A DNA stretch of 64,000 nucleotides from positions 158,420 to 222,419 of the forward strand of contig DBMR01000046.1 of the NCBI GenBank assembly GCA_002298785.1, in the 5' to 3' direction. The position numbers were made by a program, and so were the translations under genes. The notes under the pieces are model-generated. The model was not told where the DNA came from, did no database searches, and was given only the letters and a program-made list of their open reading frames with translations. Position 1 is the first letter of the stretch; each line of letters opens with the position of its first letter. This document shows, one piece after another, positions 10,258 through 19,484 of this stretch. Source of the DNA: Verrucomicrobia subdivision 3 bacterium UBA693. GTDB taxonomy: Bacteria > Verrucomicrobiota > Verrucomicrobiia > Limisphaerales > UBA8199.

Positions 10258-12729
10258 TTATTCAAACCTTAAAACGGTGATCGAGCAGGGAACGAAGGTG
10301 AAAGTGGTCTGGCCGTTGTTCAAGCCATGCGGCCACGCATAGGAATAGGGCTTGAGCCGCGAGGGGGCCGTGGCGGTGTTCGCACTATGCAACGGACCGG
10401 CCAACTCCTCGACCTGCGCCTTGGGTTTTGCCGGTGCGAATCCCTTGATCTGCAGATTTGCCGGCACCGGTTGCTCCCCGGCATTCACCACTTGCAGCAC
10501 CAGCGTGCGTCCGTCTTCGCTGCGCTTGGCGGTGACGTCCAGCACCTCGCCGGGGCTTTGCACGAGGCTTTTTGACAGGAGCGGTTGGAAATTCCGCGAG
10601 AACATCCGGGTCACATACCCGGGCGGCTGGAGCCAAACCTGGGAAGGGTTGAGGAACAATAAGCCCTGGTCCCAGCCGTTATCGTTTTGACCATCCGGCT
10701 GGAGGCAATTGGCGGAAACGGCGATCGGCAGACGCCCGTCGCGTTCGACAGCATTGATGGCCGCGGCATTGGCGAGGGCGCGACGCTGGGCATGATTGCC
10801 GGCGTTGAATTCGAAAATCACCACGCGATGCTTCGCGCCGTCGGCGAGTTTGTCCAGGGCATCGATATAAGTGAACGTGCCGCCAAAATCCGGGCGCGGA
10901 CCGTCCGTCCAGACATGGAGATCGAACCACACCTCGCGACCGTGCTGTTTGGCCAATTGCAGAATCTGCTGCTGCGCCGCCAGGCTGGTGATGCCGCCAT
11001 CCGCCCCGCCGAAGTTAAAAGGATCGACAATCGGTTGGTGATAACAGAAATCCCCGACAACCAGGATCAGGTCCGGATCCCTGGCCCAAACTGCTTCCGC
11101 AATGGCTTTGAATTTCTGGAAGTAATTCTCGTTAACCTTTTCCTCGTTGCCGATTTCGAGGTGTTTCAGGCGATACGGCTGGGGATGTCCGCTTTGCGCG
11201 CGTTTGCGGCCCCATTCGCTGTCCGCGGGACCGTTGACATACTCGATAAAGTCGGCCATGTCCTTCGGAGTTTCGTCCACGTTAACCGCCGGAACGGCCA
11301 GGAAGCCTGCGGCTTCACAGAAATCGAGGAAATCCAGGATGCCCCAACCGTTGGAGGAATGCGGGTACCACATGCCCTGGTATGGCGGGCGGCTGGCTCG
11401 CGGCCCGATCATTTTCTTCCACCGATTTTCAGCGGCATTCACCATGGACCCGCCATACCGTAAGGCGGTGACACCCTGGTCAACCAGGGCCTCGGCGACG
11501 TCCTTGCGCACGGGCAGGTTCTTAAACCGGCCCCAGCCGCCGGGTTGGAGGAAGGCGTAACCCAGGCTGACGGCGCCCGGGGCCTTGAGCTTGAGAACGA
11601 ATCGCCCCGCCGAGTCGGTGGTGTTCGGTTTGAGCTCAAAGTCCAGGCGCTGCCAATCGCCGGCCCGCACTTTGAGCCGCCGCTCGACATAGCGGACCGC
11701 ACCGTCGCGGCTCTCGAGGGCGGCAAACACCTCCGTGGGCGCGTCAGCGCGAGCCCAAATATAACCTTCATAGGGCTGGCCTTTGACGAAGCTCATGCCC
11801 CACCGATTGAGCCCCTGGTTTCCGACACCAACCTCTCCGGTCCCAGACAGAAAGGCGATCCGTTGACACTGCCGTCCGACGAATGGCTTGTGCGTCTCGA
11901 GGGAGAATTCCCCAGTGGCGTTACCCTTCCGCACGGGACGCCACATGGCACTTACGTTACGACCCCAGCCGCCCTTTTCCGCATAAGCGAACGGAACCGT
12001 TCGCCGCCGGTCGCCCGCATGAATCGACAGATTTCGAAACCGCGCGTCCAATTGCCACGTCCGCAAACCCACCAGTCCGGCAGGCAAAGGGTGCTCGGTA
12101 TCTTCAAAGCGGATCAGGCTTTTGTCGTTCGCAAAGATCTCGAGCGTCTTCCCCTCCATCCGCGCGCGGAGGGTAGCCCATTGTCCGAAAGTCAGTTCGC
12201 AGGGCACACGTCGGAGCGGCTCCCAGTTCTGTCGATGACGGCCCAGCACCAGGATTCCCGTCGGCTCCAAACTCACTTCATAACCGTTGAAATGATCGGC
12301 ACCGGCACCCGCCTGGTTGACCTTAAGGATGAGCCCGGCGTTGCCATTGGTTTGGCCGGTGAAACACAGGTCTACGCTCACCTCCGCGTCGTCCGTGACC
12401 ACCTCGTTGAGGACCAGCTTGGGGCCGTCGCCGCCCGCGGCGTGGAGCGAGCCGTCGTCTGCCGGTACCCACTGGCCGCCATAAACCTTCACTCCTTGCA
12501 GCGGGGGTTGCGCCCCGGGCTCGGCAAAGCTCTCGCCGAAGATCATCTGGCTATCGATGCCGCCGTAGACCTCGTGGTTAACGTCCTCGAGGCAGGCCCC
12601 GGTCAAATACCGCGAGACGCGGTGCTGCACCTGGTCCGCATGGATGTTGATTTGAGCCGGTTGCGCCGGGGCGGTGACGCTCCACAAGCCCAGGACGACA
12701 ACCCAAAGAGTCGTGAATGCGCGTTTCAT
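10258..12729 (-). CDS. Exported GH51-type alpha-L-arabinofuranosidase
   Basis: 823 residues with a signal peptide (MKRAFTTLWVVVLGLWSVTA). A concanavalin-like region (about 60-240) and a CBM4/9-like region (about 240-380) precede a GH51 TIM barrel. The acid/base Glu is in HLEIGNEEKVNENYF and the putative nucleophile Glu in VVIFEFNAGNHAQ. A beta-sandwich closes the protein. GH51 enzymes release terminal L-arabinofuranose from arabinan, arabinoxylan or arabinogalactan. It is the second gene after GH127 on the same strand, 30 bp apart, so the two are probably co-transcribed. It acts outside the cytoplasm. Confidence 0.85.
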   Translation of the reverse strand: MKRAFTTLWVVVLGLWSVTAPAQPAQINIHADQVQHRVSRYLTGACLEDVNHEVYGGIDSQMIFGESFAEPGAQPPLQGVKVYGGQWVPADDGSLHAAGGDGPKLVLNEVVTDDAEVSVDLCFTGQTNGNAGLILKVNQAGAGADHFNGYEVSLEPTGILVLGRHRQNWEPLRRVPCELTFGQWATLRARMEGKTLEIFANDKSLIRFEDTEHPLPAGLVGLRTWQLDARFRNLSIHAGDRRRTVPFAYAEKGGWGRNVSAMWRPVRKGNATGEFSLETHKPFVGRQCQRIAFLSGTGEVGVGNQGLNRWGMSFVKGQPYEGYIWARADAPTEVFAALESRDGAVRYVERRLKVRAGDWQRLDFELKPNTTDSAGRFVLKLKAPGAVSLGYAFLQPGGWGRFKNLPVRKDVAEALVDQGVTALRYGGSMVNAAENRWKKMIGPRASRPPYQGMWYPHSSNGWGILDFLDFCEAAGFLAVPAVNVDETPKDMADFIEYVNGPADSEWGRKRAQSGHPQPYRLKHLEIGNEEKVNENYFQKFKAIAEAVWARDPDLILVVGDFCYHQPIVDPFNFGGADGGITSLAAQQQILQLAKQHGREVWFDLHVWTDGPRPDFGGTFTYIDALDKLADGAKHRVVIFEFNAGNHAQRRALANAAAINAVERDGRLPIAVSANCLQPDGQNDNGWDQGLLFLNPSQVWLQPPGYVTRMFSRNFQPLLSKSLVQSPGEVLDVTAKRSEDGRTLVLQVVNAGEQPVPANLQIKGFAPAKPKAQVEELAGPLHSANTATAPSRLKPYSYAWPHGLNNGQTTFTFVPCSITVLRFE

Positions 12730-12759
12730 GTGAATCAGGCTGCTACGTTTGGCTCGAGG

Positions 12760-14733
12760 TCAGCGGCCAGGTTTGGGCAGCGCCTGCGGCAACCAGACAG
12801 TCATTTCCCCGGGTTCGCGGTTGGCATTGGCATAATACGGAATCGCCGTGAACTTAACTTTCGTCCCCACCGGGAGATTTGCGGCTGGCTGATACAATAT
12901 CTCCGGCCATTCCTTTTGCGCCAGGGCAGCCCCCCGAATGACGGTGACGCCGCCCAGCAATTCGGGATGATGCTCGGCGGTGAGCGTGACGTCGGAGCGC
13001 AAGGCGAACTGCCGCACATCGCCACCGTTATCGGCAGCTTCAAGGCAATAAACCAACGGGCCTCGCTGGATGGCCAGGCGCCCCCGATCGGCGTCCACCT
13101 GGGGATTGGGCTGCAGCAGTTGCACCGGCATCGGGAGCGACAGTTGGACGGTATCGCCGCGTTGCCATTGGCGTTGAATTTGCAGGTAACCGCGGACCCG
13201 CTCCGGGTGTGCGAGCGCCTTGCCGTTGATCGAGACGCGCGGCTGGCTGCACCAGCCCGGCAGGCGCAGGCAGAGGCCGAACTCGGCGGCCCCTTCCGGC
13301 TCGACGGTCACTCGAATATTCCCATCCCAGGGATGCTGGGTTGACTGTTGCAGGCGGACTTTTGCTCCCGCGATCGTCGTGGTGGCGCGGCTGCCGATGA
13401 ATTGATTCACATAGAGGGTATGCTGATCCTGGGCGTAAATGTAGCCGGGCAGCGCGCCCATGATCTTGAGGAACATTGGCGGGCAACAGGGGCAGGAGTG
13501 CCAGGCCCATCGGTTGCGTTTCCGGTCGGCTTCCAGTGGGTTTTCATAGAAATAGGAGTCGCCCTTGAGCGAAACGCCGCTGAGGATCCCGTTATAGAGC
13601 ACGCGCTCCAGTTCGTCGGCATACCGGGCGTCACCCAAAGCCAGGTTCATGTTCTCGTGGAAAAATCCCGCGCCAATGGCCGCGCAGGTCTCCAGGTAAC
13701 CGTTGTTGGGCAGAAGATAATCCGGGCCAAACCCCTCGTGACCGGCGATGGCACCCAACCCGCCGATAACATACATGCGCCGAAATACCATGTTTTCCCA
13801 CAGCCGCTGCGCCGCCTGGAGGTAGTCCTCGCGGCCGTTGACGGTCCCTGCGGCCGTCAGCCCCGCGCAGAGGAGAGTGGCACGAACGGCGTGTCCCTCG
13901 ATGGTCTTTTGCTCGAGAACCGGTTGATGATCCTGGCCGTACGAGCCAAAGCTCTCACGGCCCTCAAAATGGCCTCGGTTCTCAATCCAAAACTCGGCCA
14001 GTTTGAGATACCGCTGTTCGTCCACGGGCACACCCATCTGCGCCTTGAGTTCCGGGTGTTCGCGAAAGAGCAGATACAGCTTCACCAGCGCCTCCTCGCC
14101 CAGGGAGTGGCCTGGAACGACGTTCTTTTTCGGCGGTGGCCCCATCAGTTCGGCCATGTGATTGGCCAGTTTGGTGGCGGCCTGGAGCAGCCGCAGTTTT
14201 CCAGTGGCCTGGTAATAGTGGACGGCGGCCTCAACCATCGCCCCGGCGTTGTAGAGGTCGTGCTGCCAACGGTCATTGCCTCCATTCAGAGCCCAGCGGT
14301 GTGTGGGCTCCTTTAGCTGCGTGTAGGTGTTGAGATAGCCGTCCGGGTCTTTCGCCGCGGCCGCAGCAATGCGATCAATGTAGCCGTCCAACCGCAACTC
14401 CAGAGCGGGGTCCCGTTGCGCCGACAGGAAATCCGCAGCGCCTCGGATCATCTCGTAAATCAATCCGTCATACCATGGAGGGCCGCCATGTTCACCACCA
14501 ACACCGTCCCGAATCCGGTCGAAATTCGTGAGGGCGCCATCCTTCTCGAATTTGGCCAGGCAATCCGGAATGGTCACCTCGCGCCAGACTTTAAACTTGG
14601 GAGACCAAAAATCATCCTGAAGGGTAACCTGTTGAATCGGCACTGGGGTCAGGGGATGGGGCGCGACGTGTTGTGCCCACAGGGCTGAATCGGGCCACGC
14701 CAGCAGACTTAAGCCGAGGAACCAATTTTTCAT
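12760..14733 (-). CDS. Exported GH127 beta-L-arabinofuranosidase (DUF1680)
   Basis: 657 residues from ATG 14733, preceded by GAAAG and opening with a signal peptide (MKNWFLGLSLLAWPDSALWA). The family core is visible: VTLQDDFWSPKF near the N-terminus, HAVRATLLCAGLTAAGT, GFGPDYLLPNNGYLETCA with its Glu, and the HSCPCCPPMFLKI cysteine cluster that ligands zinc and includes the catalytic cysteine in GH127. These enzymes cleave beta-L-arabinofuranosyl linkages. It heads a leftward pair with the GH51 gene. A longer frame to 14850 lacks a signal peptide and is rejected as the start. Confidence 0.9.
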   Translation of the reverse strand: MKNWFLGLSLLAWPDSALWAQHVAPHPLTPVPIQQVTLQDDFWSPKFKVWREVTIPDCLAKFEKDGALTNFDRIRDGVGGEHGGPPWYDGLIYEMIRGAADFLSAQRDPALELRLDGYIDRIAAAAAKDPDGYLNTYTQLKEPTHRWALNGGNDRWQHDLYNAGAMVEAAVHYYQATGKLRLLQAATKLANHMAELMGPPPKKNVVPGHSLGEEALVKLYLLFREHPELKAQMGVPVDEQRYLKLAEFWIENRGHFEGRESFGSYGQDHQPVLEQKTIEGHAVRATLLCAGLTAAGTVNGREDYLQAAQRLWENMVFRRMYVIGGLGAIAGHEGFGPDYLLPNNGYLETCAAIGAGFFHENMNLALGDARYADELERVLYNGILSGVSLKGDSYFYENPLEADRKRNRWAWHSCPCCPPMFLKIMGALPGYIYAQDQHTLYVNQFIGSRATTTIAGAKVRLQQSTQHPWDGNIRVTVEPEGAAEFGLCLRLPGWCSQPRVSINGKALAHPERVRGYLQIQRQWQRGDTVQLSLPMPVQLLQPNPQVDADRGRLAIQRGPLVYCLEAADNGGDVRQFALRSDVTLTAEHHPELLGGVTVIRGAALAQKEWPEILYQPAANLPVGTKVKFTAIPYYANANREPGEMTVWLPQALPKPGR

Positions 14734-15094
14734 TTCTTTCACAATTTTATGACCACCGTTTAAGTCCGCGCGCCGGGGCGAGGCATCGGTTCGACAGCTT
14801 CCGGCAAATCTCGCCACCCGTCGCATGCCAGCAGCACTGTGCATGATCATTCTGACCGTGTTACGGATTAGAGTCGATGAGGTTTTGCCGCCACGATTTT
14901 GAGAATCTCTGTCGCCGTGGTTTCTGCCGCCGTGCCGTGAAGCATCGCCGGATTAACCCGTCAAACAAGACCGTTGACGCTCGACAGCGGCGAGACGCCC
15001 CACCCGGCAGGGCGCCCTACCCGGCCAACTTCTGAGAATGGTCACGAAGGCATTTTGACTTGCCCGAGACGCTGGTTACCGCCAGGCAGGGAGG
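14734..15094. other. Divergent control region of the arabinoside genes
   Basis: 361 bp between the GH127 start and the remnant regulator on the other strand. No open frame here looks coding. By position it should hold the GH127/GH51 promoter and any operator, but I see no convincing inverted repeat. Confidence 0.4.
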
Positions 15095-15288
15095 ATGAAA
15101 CTGCCGCCGCGCGTGCCGCTCATCATCGAGACTTCGGGCATTTATGGCCGGAGGATTCTTAATGGCATTTCGCGCTACCTGCGCACGCATCATCGTTGGT
15201 CTGTTTTCCTCGAACAACACGGAGCGTGATGTTCAAACGACTGTGCGGCATGACCCCCGGTCAGTATCGACGGCGCCATCACCAATAA
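15095..15288 (+). pseudogene. Internally deleted XylR/AraC-family transcription regulator
   Basis: ATG 15095, behind a good GGGAGG ribosome site, starts a textbook XylR-type N-terminus (PLIIETSGIYGRRILNGISR, then YLRTHHRWSVFLEQHGA) that stops at 15229. Overlapping it in another frame, 15229-15288 reads FKRLCGMTPGQYRRRHHQ and stop, which is the last helix of an AraC-type DNA-binding domain. In intact XylR-like regulators these ends are about 300-350 residues apart, so the sugar-binding domain and most of the HTH are gone. The gene diverges from the GH127/GH51 pair and was presumably their regulator. Confidence 0.8.
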
Positions 15289-15328
15289 TCCCATCGCCTC
15301 GAGCTGCGAAAGCCAGTGTGGGGAACTT

Positions 15329-15967
15329 TTACTGAAAATGTCTGGGCCGTGAAGATCGATACGTTGTCCCTTTCCATTCGTTGACTCCCCGCTTCGAGCC
15401 GCTCGAACCGCGCCCCGTGGGTCGCGTCCGCCAACCGGAATTCGCACCCCATTGCTCGGACGGCGGCGGCCAATGCCGCGGCGAAGCCGTCGGTGCGGTA
15501 GAGGATTCTTCGGCCTGCCTGGCCAATCGCAGACGCCGCTCGCTCAAATAACTGCCGCAGATATAGGCTATTCCGACACCGCCAAGCGTGAGCCAGACCA
15601 GCACGACCCGCTGCCACAAGTATGAATCCACACAAACGACGACAATCGCCGAACAGGTGAGCTGGGTCACGAATGCAATCGTCAGCACGCGCAGCGCATG
15701 ATCCGTCCCTTGAATCAACGCCGAGGCGCAACCGACGTGGATGCAGATCACCAGCAAACCCCAAATCCCCGCCCCAGCCACCGCCAAATGCCAGACCCAG
15801 GCCAAACCCCACAACCAGTCCACATCCTCAAAACTGGATTCAGTCGCCGCGGTGACTGCCGCGCCCGCCAGGGCACAAGTTAGGAACCAGGCCACCAGGC
15901 CTCCCACCAGGCTCTGCATCGCGGATTGGAACATCGAAAGCGCATCGGTATCAGTTGGCGAGCTCAT
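15329..15967 (-). CDS. Hypothetical multi-pass membrane protein
   Basis: About 212 residues. Four hydrophobic segments are visible (LVGGLVAWFLTCALAGAAV, WHLAVAGAGIWGLLVICIHV, VLTIAFVTQLTCSAIVVVCV, VVLVWLTLGGVGIAYICGSY). No family is recognised. After residue ~170 the sequence turns into low-quality Pro/Ser/Arg-rich text, while the neighbouring frame (to 15279) looks somewhat more protein-like, so the 3' end may carry a frameshift. It lies beside the decayed regulator. Confidence 0.5.
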   Translation of the reverse strand: MSSPTDTDALSMFQSAMQSLVGGLVAWFLTCALAGAAVTAATESSFEDVDWLWGLAWVWHLAVAGAGIWGLLVICIHVGCASALIQGTDHALRVLTIAFVTQLTCSAIVVVCVDSYLWQRVVLVWLTLGGVGIAYICGSYLSERRLRLARQAEESSTAPTASPRHWPPPSEQWGANSGWRTRPTGRGSSGSKRGVNEWKGTTYRSSRPRHFQ

Positions 15968-16328
15968 ACGAAGCGAATGGTAGCTGGGTTTCAAATACTA
16001 CCGCTCTCCCACGCAGCACCCATTCCTTCCAATCGGACAAGGCAAACCCAAATTGATCACGCGTCGGGACCTTCAGGCAGGCGCCCGCCGCATATCTCTG
16101 AAAATTCGCCTTTGCAGCAAAAAGATGGACAAGCCGCTAAAAAGCACTTATTCTAACTTCATTCATTAGCCATCATCATGTATGGGATCAAAATGTCGAG
16201 TCCCGTTCAGACCCCAGGATGGTTCTGTACCGGCGACGTCCAGGCGGGGGAAAGGGGATGGCGGAGGAAACTGCCATACTAACCGACGAATCACCAGGCC
16301 CCGCTCACAAAAGCGGGAACAGCGCACC
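15968..16328. other. Intergenic region before the TIR-like/toroid gene
   Basis: 361 bp between divergent genes. The downstream frame stays open back to 16182, but that stretch lacks protein-like composition. No promoter, repeat or RNA structure stands out. Confidence 0.4.
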
Positions 16329-18464
16329 ATGAAAAAAGTGATCTTTGCTTACGCAGCCGAGTCGGAAAAACGGCCGGCGATGGTTAACGAGCTCCGGAGC
16401 ACGCTGGATGGCAACATTGAGTTCCTGGACGAGGAAGATTCCCCCGCGAACAGCCCGGTTGCCTATTCTGAACGGTTGCTAAAAATGGCGAAGGCCGCCA
16501 ACTTCGTCGTGATCTTCTTCACGCTAGAGAAGTCCGGGATCGGTCACGAGACCGCGGGCACGACGGCACTGACGATCCATACATCATCATCGAACCCGGG
16601 GATGACGGCGGCGGAGCGCGCGCGGCTACCAGGAAAGCCTGCGGTATTGATCGCAGTGTTCAATGCGGAAGATCGGCGACACCTGCCCGCGGATTTGGTC
16701 GGGTTTCCGGTTTATGATGTATCTGCCGACACCTCGCGGGAAGCACTGCTCTGCCGGTTGGTACATGAGCCGGTCAAGCCGAGCACGCGGGTGCGGGAAG
16801 AAGCCGCTTCGGTGGTGTTGAAAATGGTTACCGCGGGGATCGCCACCCTGGTGGGGGCGAACGACAAAACCAAGGACTTCCTGCTGGATCAATTCGGGGA
16901 AGCCGTTAGTCAGACGGTGCATTATTTCATGGCGGCCGTGGTCCTGGTGTTAATCTTCGCCGGATTAATGGCAATTTTGCGACTCGGGGCGAACCAGGTG
17001 GGCCCTTTGCTGAAGGACAAATTCGGAGCGCGCGCCCCCAGGCATGCCGGAATTGGACGATATGGCCTGATCTCTATTGCGGTAACCCTTTCGGTTCTCT
17101 TTGCGTATTATTTCTTCCCCAAGCCGCCGGCAATCGACGCGAATTTGAATAAGCATTTGCGGGAGTGGACGCATCAAATCGAGGAGTCGCAACGGCCTAA
17201 TTGGGGGATCAATGAAAACTCAAATCCTCGCAAGGGCGTCCCACAAGCCTGGACCACCGCGCAGTCATTGTCGGGGCTGCTGTCGGTCCCGGTGTGGACA
17301 AACTGGTCCAGCACGAACGTCCAACACGCTTTTACTTTCATCGACCGGACACGCATTGCCAATCTCGTATTGCGCTCGGACCATCGGCAAGAGCTGGTGG
17401 AGCGGCTGGCCCTGCTGGAAAAGCGCGCGGATTTTTCCACCCTGCCCACTAATTTCCCCAACTTCACTATGGCCTTGGGAGTGATCAACCGGATTGGATT
17501 TGGAACGGTCGTGACGCCGGAGTTGGCAGATTTGCTCGAATCCCAGAGAGATCACTACTTTCTGAGCGGCGAGCCGCTTGAAGGTTGGGGTTATCACGAG
17601 CAATTCGACTGGGGTGTGACCGAAATCGCTGCTTGGGTTGGCATTGCGGAGATTCAATCGTTGCGCATCTCGAAGCCGCCCATTTGGACAAATGCCGAAC
17701 AGCGGGAGCGAACGAAGCAAAACGTCCGCAACATCATCGCACTGTTGCGGGCTCGCCAGATCCCGCAGTTGGGCGCGTTCAGCCCCATCAGGGACACTTC
17801 ACTCCACACCTACGCCCGGACCTATCCAACGGTAATGGCGATTTGGACGATGGCAGAAGCCGCGTCCGCGGAGCTGGAGATCTACACGCGCGAAGATCTT
17901 CCCGGCCTGGAGGCGAGCATGGGGGAAGCGCTGGACTGGCTCAGCGCCTCGATGGTGATCGACAAAAGCGGCCCCAAAGGGTGGCTGGTAAATCCCGCCA
18001 ATCCCACCGGTGAGGATCCTTTTCTAGGGCTGACCACACAAACCCTCTCAATATTGGGTCGAGTGCCGCTGCGCTTTAGTAAAGAGAACCAGGAAAAGTT
18101 CCTGGCATTGAAGAAGCGCCTGCTCTCCAGCGCCAGGGTCTGGACCAGCAGAAGCCTGAAGCCTAATGATCAGATCAATGACCGCATGCACGATTCCGAT
18201 ACTTATCTTTATCCTACGGCGAAGCTGATCGAACCGAGCACCTTCCTTTGGTATCCGTGGTCGGTGAGCTTCTTGCGCTCCCTTGCGTCGGACCCAGCCC
18301 TGGATCCAAAGGAACGGCGCACAGCGGCAGTTTGGCTCCGCCGGCTGCAGGCGCGGGCGGGCGAGTATGGCTCCGTAGTGGACAGTGGCTACAACTACAT
18401 TGCCGCGGAAACGCTCATTGGTTTTGGCTGGCCGATGGAGGTTCGAAACGTACCCGCACTATGA
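16329..18464 (+). CDS. Membrane protein with TIR/deoxyribosyltransferase-like head and alpha-toroid tail
   Basis: 711 residues from ATG 16329. Residues about 1-150 look like an alpha/beta TIR or nucleoside-deoxyribosyltransferase-like fold: MKKVIFAYAAESEKRP as first strand and helix, NIEFLDEED, FVVIFFTLEKSGIGHETAG with a candidate catalytic Glu, then VLIAVFN. Two membrane helices follow (about 245-268 AAVVLVLIFAGLMAILRL and 290-310 YGLISIAVTLSVLFAYYFF). The remaining 400 residues, predicted outside, are helical with repeats such as QAWTTAQSLSGLLS and GVTEIAAWVGIAEIQSL, resembling the alpha/alpha-toroid of terpene cyclase/prenyltransferase-like proteins. I do not know a named family with this architecture. 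The next gene overlaps it by 4 bp, so the two products probably work together. Confidence 0.6.
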   Translation: MKKVIFAYAAESEKRPAMVNELRSTLDGNIEFLDEEDSPANSPVAYSERLLKMAKAANFVVIFFTLEKSGIGHETAGTTALTIHTSSSNPGMTAAERARLPGKPAVLIAVFNAEDRRHLPADLVGFPVYDVSADTSREALLCRLVHEPVKPSTRVREEAASVVLKMVTAGIATLVGANDKTKDFLLDQFGEAVSQTVHYFMAAVVLVLIFAGLMAILRLGANQVGPLLKDKFGARAPRHAGIGRYGLISIAVTLSVLFAYYFFPKPPAIDANLNKHLREWTHQIEESQRPNWGINENSNPRKGVPQAWTTAQSLSGLLSVPVWTNWSSTNVQHAFTFIDRTRIANLVLRSDHRQELVERLALLEKRADFSTLPTNFPNFTMALGVINRIGFGTVVTPELADLLESQRDHYFLSGEPLEGWGYHEQFDWGVTEIAAWVGIAEIQSLRISKPPIWTNAEQRERTKQNVRNIIALLRARQIPQLGAFSPIRDTSLHTYARTYPTVMAIWTMAEAASAELEIYTREDLPGLEASMGEALDWLSASMVIDKSGPKGWLVNPANPTGEDPFLGLTTQTLSILGRVPLRFSKENQEKFLALKKRLLSSARVWTSRSLKPNDQINDRMHDSDTYLYPTAKLIEPSTFLWYPWSVSFLRSLASDPALDPKERRTAAVWLRRLQARAGEYGSVVDSGYNYIAAETLIGFGWPMEVRNVPAL

Positions 18465-19348
18465 CGCGGCAGTCACTGTTGACCGTCGGTAAAGGAGTCC
18501 AAGGCCATGCTCGCAGAGGGATGGTCCTGTTAATGACCGGAGGGCTATACTGCGCGCTGGCGCTTTTCAACGGTTGCTCTACCCCGAACCCGCCTGTCTC
18601 CAGCCTGGACGCCGTTCAACCAAAGACCATCGCGCTTGACCAGGCACAGGAAAGAATTCCCGATGCGGACGAGACCGTTACTGTCGTCATGGATGCGGTC
18701 TATCAAGCGCGCAAACGCTACCGCGGATTCACTTTCCTCCGGCTGCTCCAACTCCGCGGTTATGATCCGGCGGCGGCCTCCTGGGGTACTGTAGTGCAGT
18801 TTTTGTGTCGAGACGGCTATAATCCGTTCGCCTCGCTGGAATCTCTGGTCAATGAAGGGGCGTTTCTAGCCACCGGCGACCTCGACGCGCCCACCGGCGA
18901 AACCTGGATCCCCTTTGCCTATGGCAGCACCCGACGTGACCCGGGACAGTTTTACCTGGTCTGGCCAAAGGCAAACTCCCCGGCGGACAGACATCCCTGG
19001 CCTTATGGTGTCAACATGCTGAGAATCGGCACGCCGGAGACGCTGCTCGGACCGGCGCTGCCGAAGTCCGCTCGGTTCCAGCAAGGATTCAACCGGTTTC
19101 GTGAAAACTGCATGATGTGCCACTCGCTCAATGGTGTCGGTGGAACAATCGGTATTGATCTTAATCTGCCTCGTAACGTGTTCGAGTATTGGCAGGCGGA
19201 CAAGCTCCCGGCGATGGTCGCAAAACCGAGCTCATTCAGGAGGAATGCGAAGATGCCGGATTTTGATCGGCTTGGCCCCCAGGCCATCGCGGAAATCCTG
19301 GATTATATAAAGCACATGAAAGCGTATAAGGCATATCCAGTGCCGTAG
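18461..19348 (+). CDS. Cytochrome c lipoprotein
   Basis: 295 residues, starting ATGA-overlapped with the preceding gene. A membrane/lipoprotein leader (GGLYCALALFNGCSTPN) anchors it. The middle (about 60-200) has no family I recognise. A class I cytochrome c domain closes it, with one heme site CMMCHSLNGVGG at about residue 217 and a likely Met ligand in KMPDFDRLGPQAIAEILDYI. It should be an electron carrier on the outer face of the inner membrane. The overlap implies translational coupling, so a redox job linked to the TIR-like/toroid membrane protein is inferred. The longer frame back to 18248 is just overlap. Confidence 0.75.
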   Translation: MTRQSLLTVGKGVQGHARRGMVLLMTGGLYCALALFNGCSTPNPPVSSLDAVQPKTIALDQAQERIPDADETVTVVMDAVYQARKRYRGFTFLRLLQLRGYDPAAASWGTVVQFLCRDGYNPFASLESLVNEGAFLATGDLDAPTGETWIPFAYGSTRRDPGQFYLVWPKANSPADRHPWPYGVNMLRIGTPETLLGPALPKSARFQQGFNRFRENCMMCHSLNGVGGTIGIDLNLPRNVFEYWQADKLPAMVAKPSSFRRNAKMPDFDRLGPQAIAEILDYIKHMKAYKAYPVP

Positions 19349-19484
19349 GGTGGAGGAATGAATTACGGAGAAAGAATTCACCGTGGTTCAACCAAAGCTC
19401 CAACGAGCGGGTTCGCCCGGCTTTAGGTGTTTTCAGCAGCGACCCTATTTGCTCAGCGTTCCTGACAATGGGCCTGTGACCGCT

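Noticed and set aside
11545..13344. 599-codon open frame on the plus strand over the GH51/GH127 genes
   Set aside because: It spans two opposite-strand genes with clear catalytic motifs and has no protein-like features.
15279..15812. 177-codon minus-strand frame beside the membrane protein at 15329-15967
   Set aside because: Its last third looks protein-like, but its first two thirds shadow the membrane helices in the other frame. It is kept only as a hint that the membrane gene may be frameshifted.
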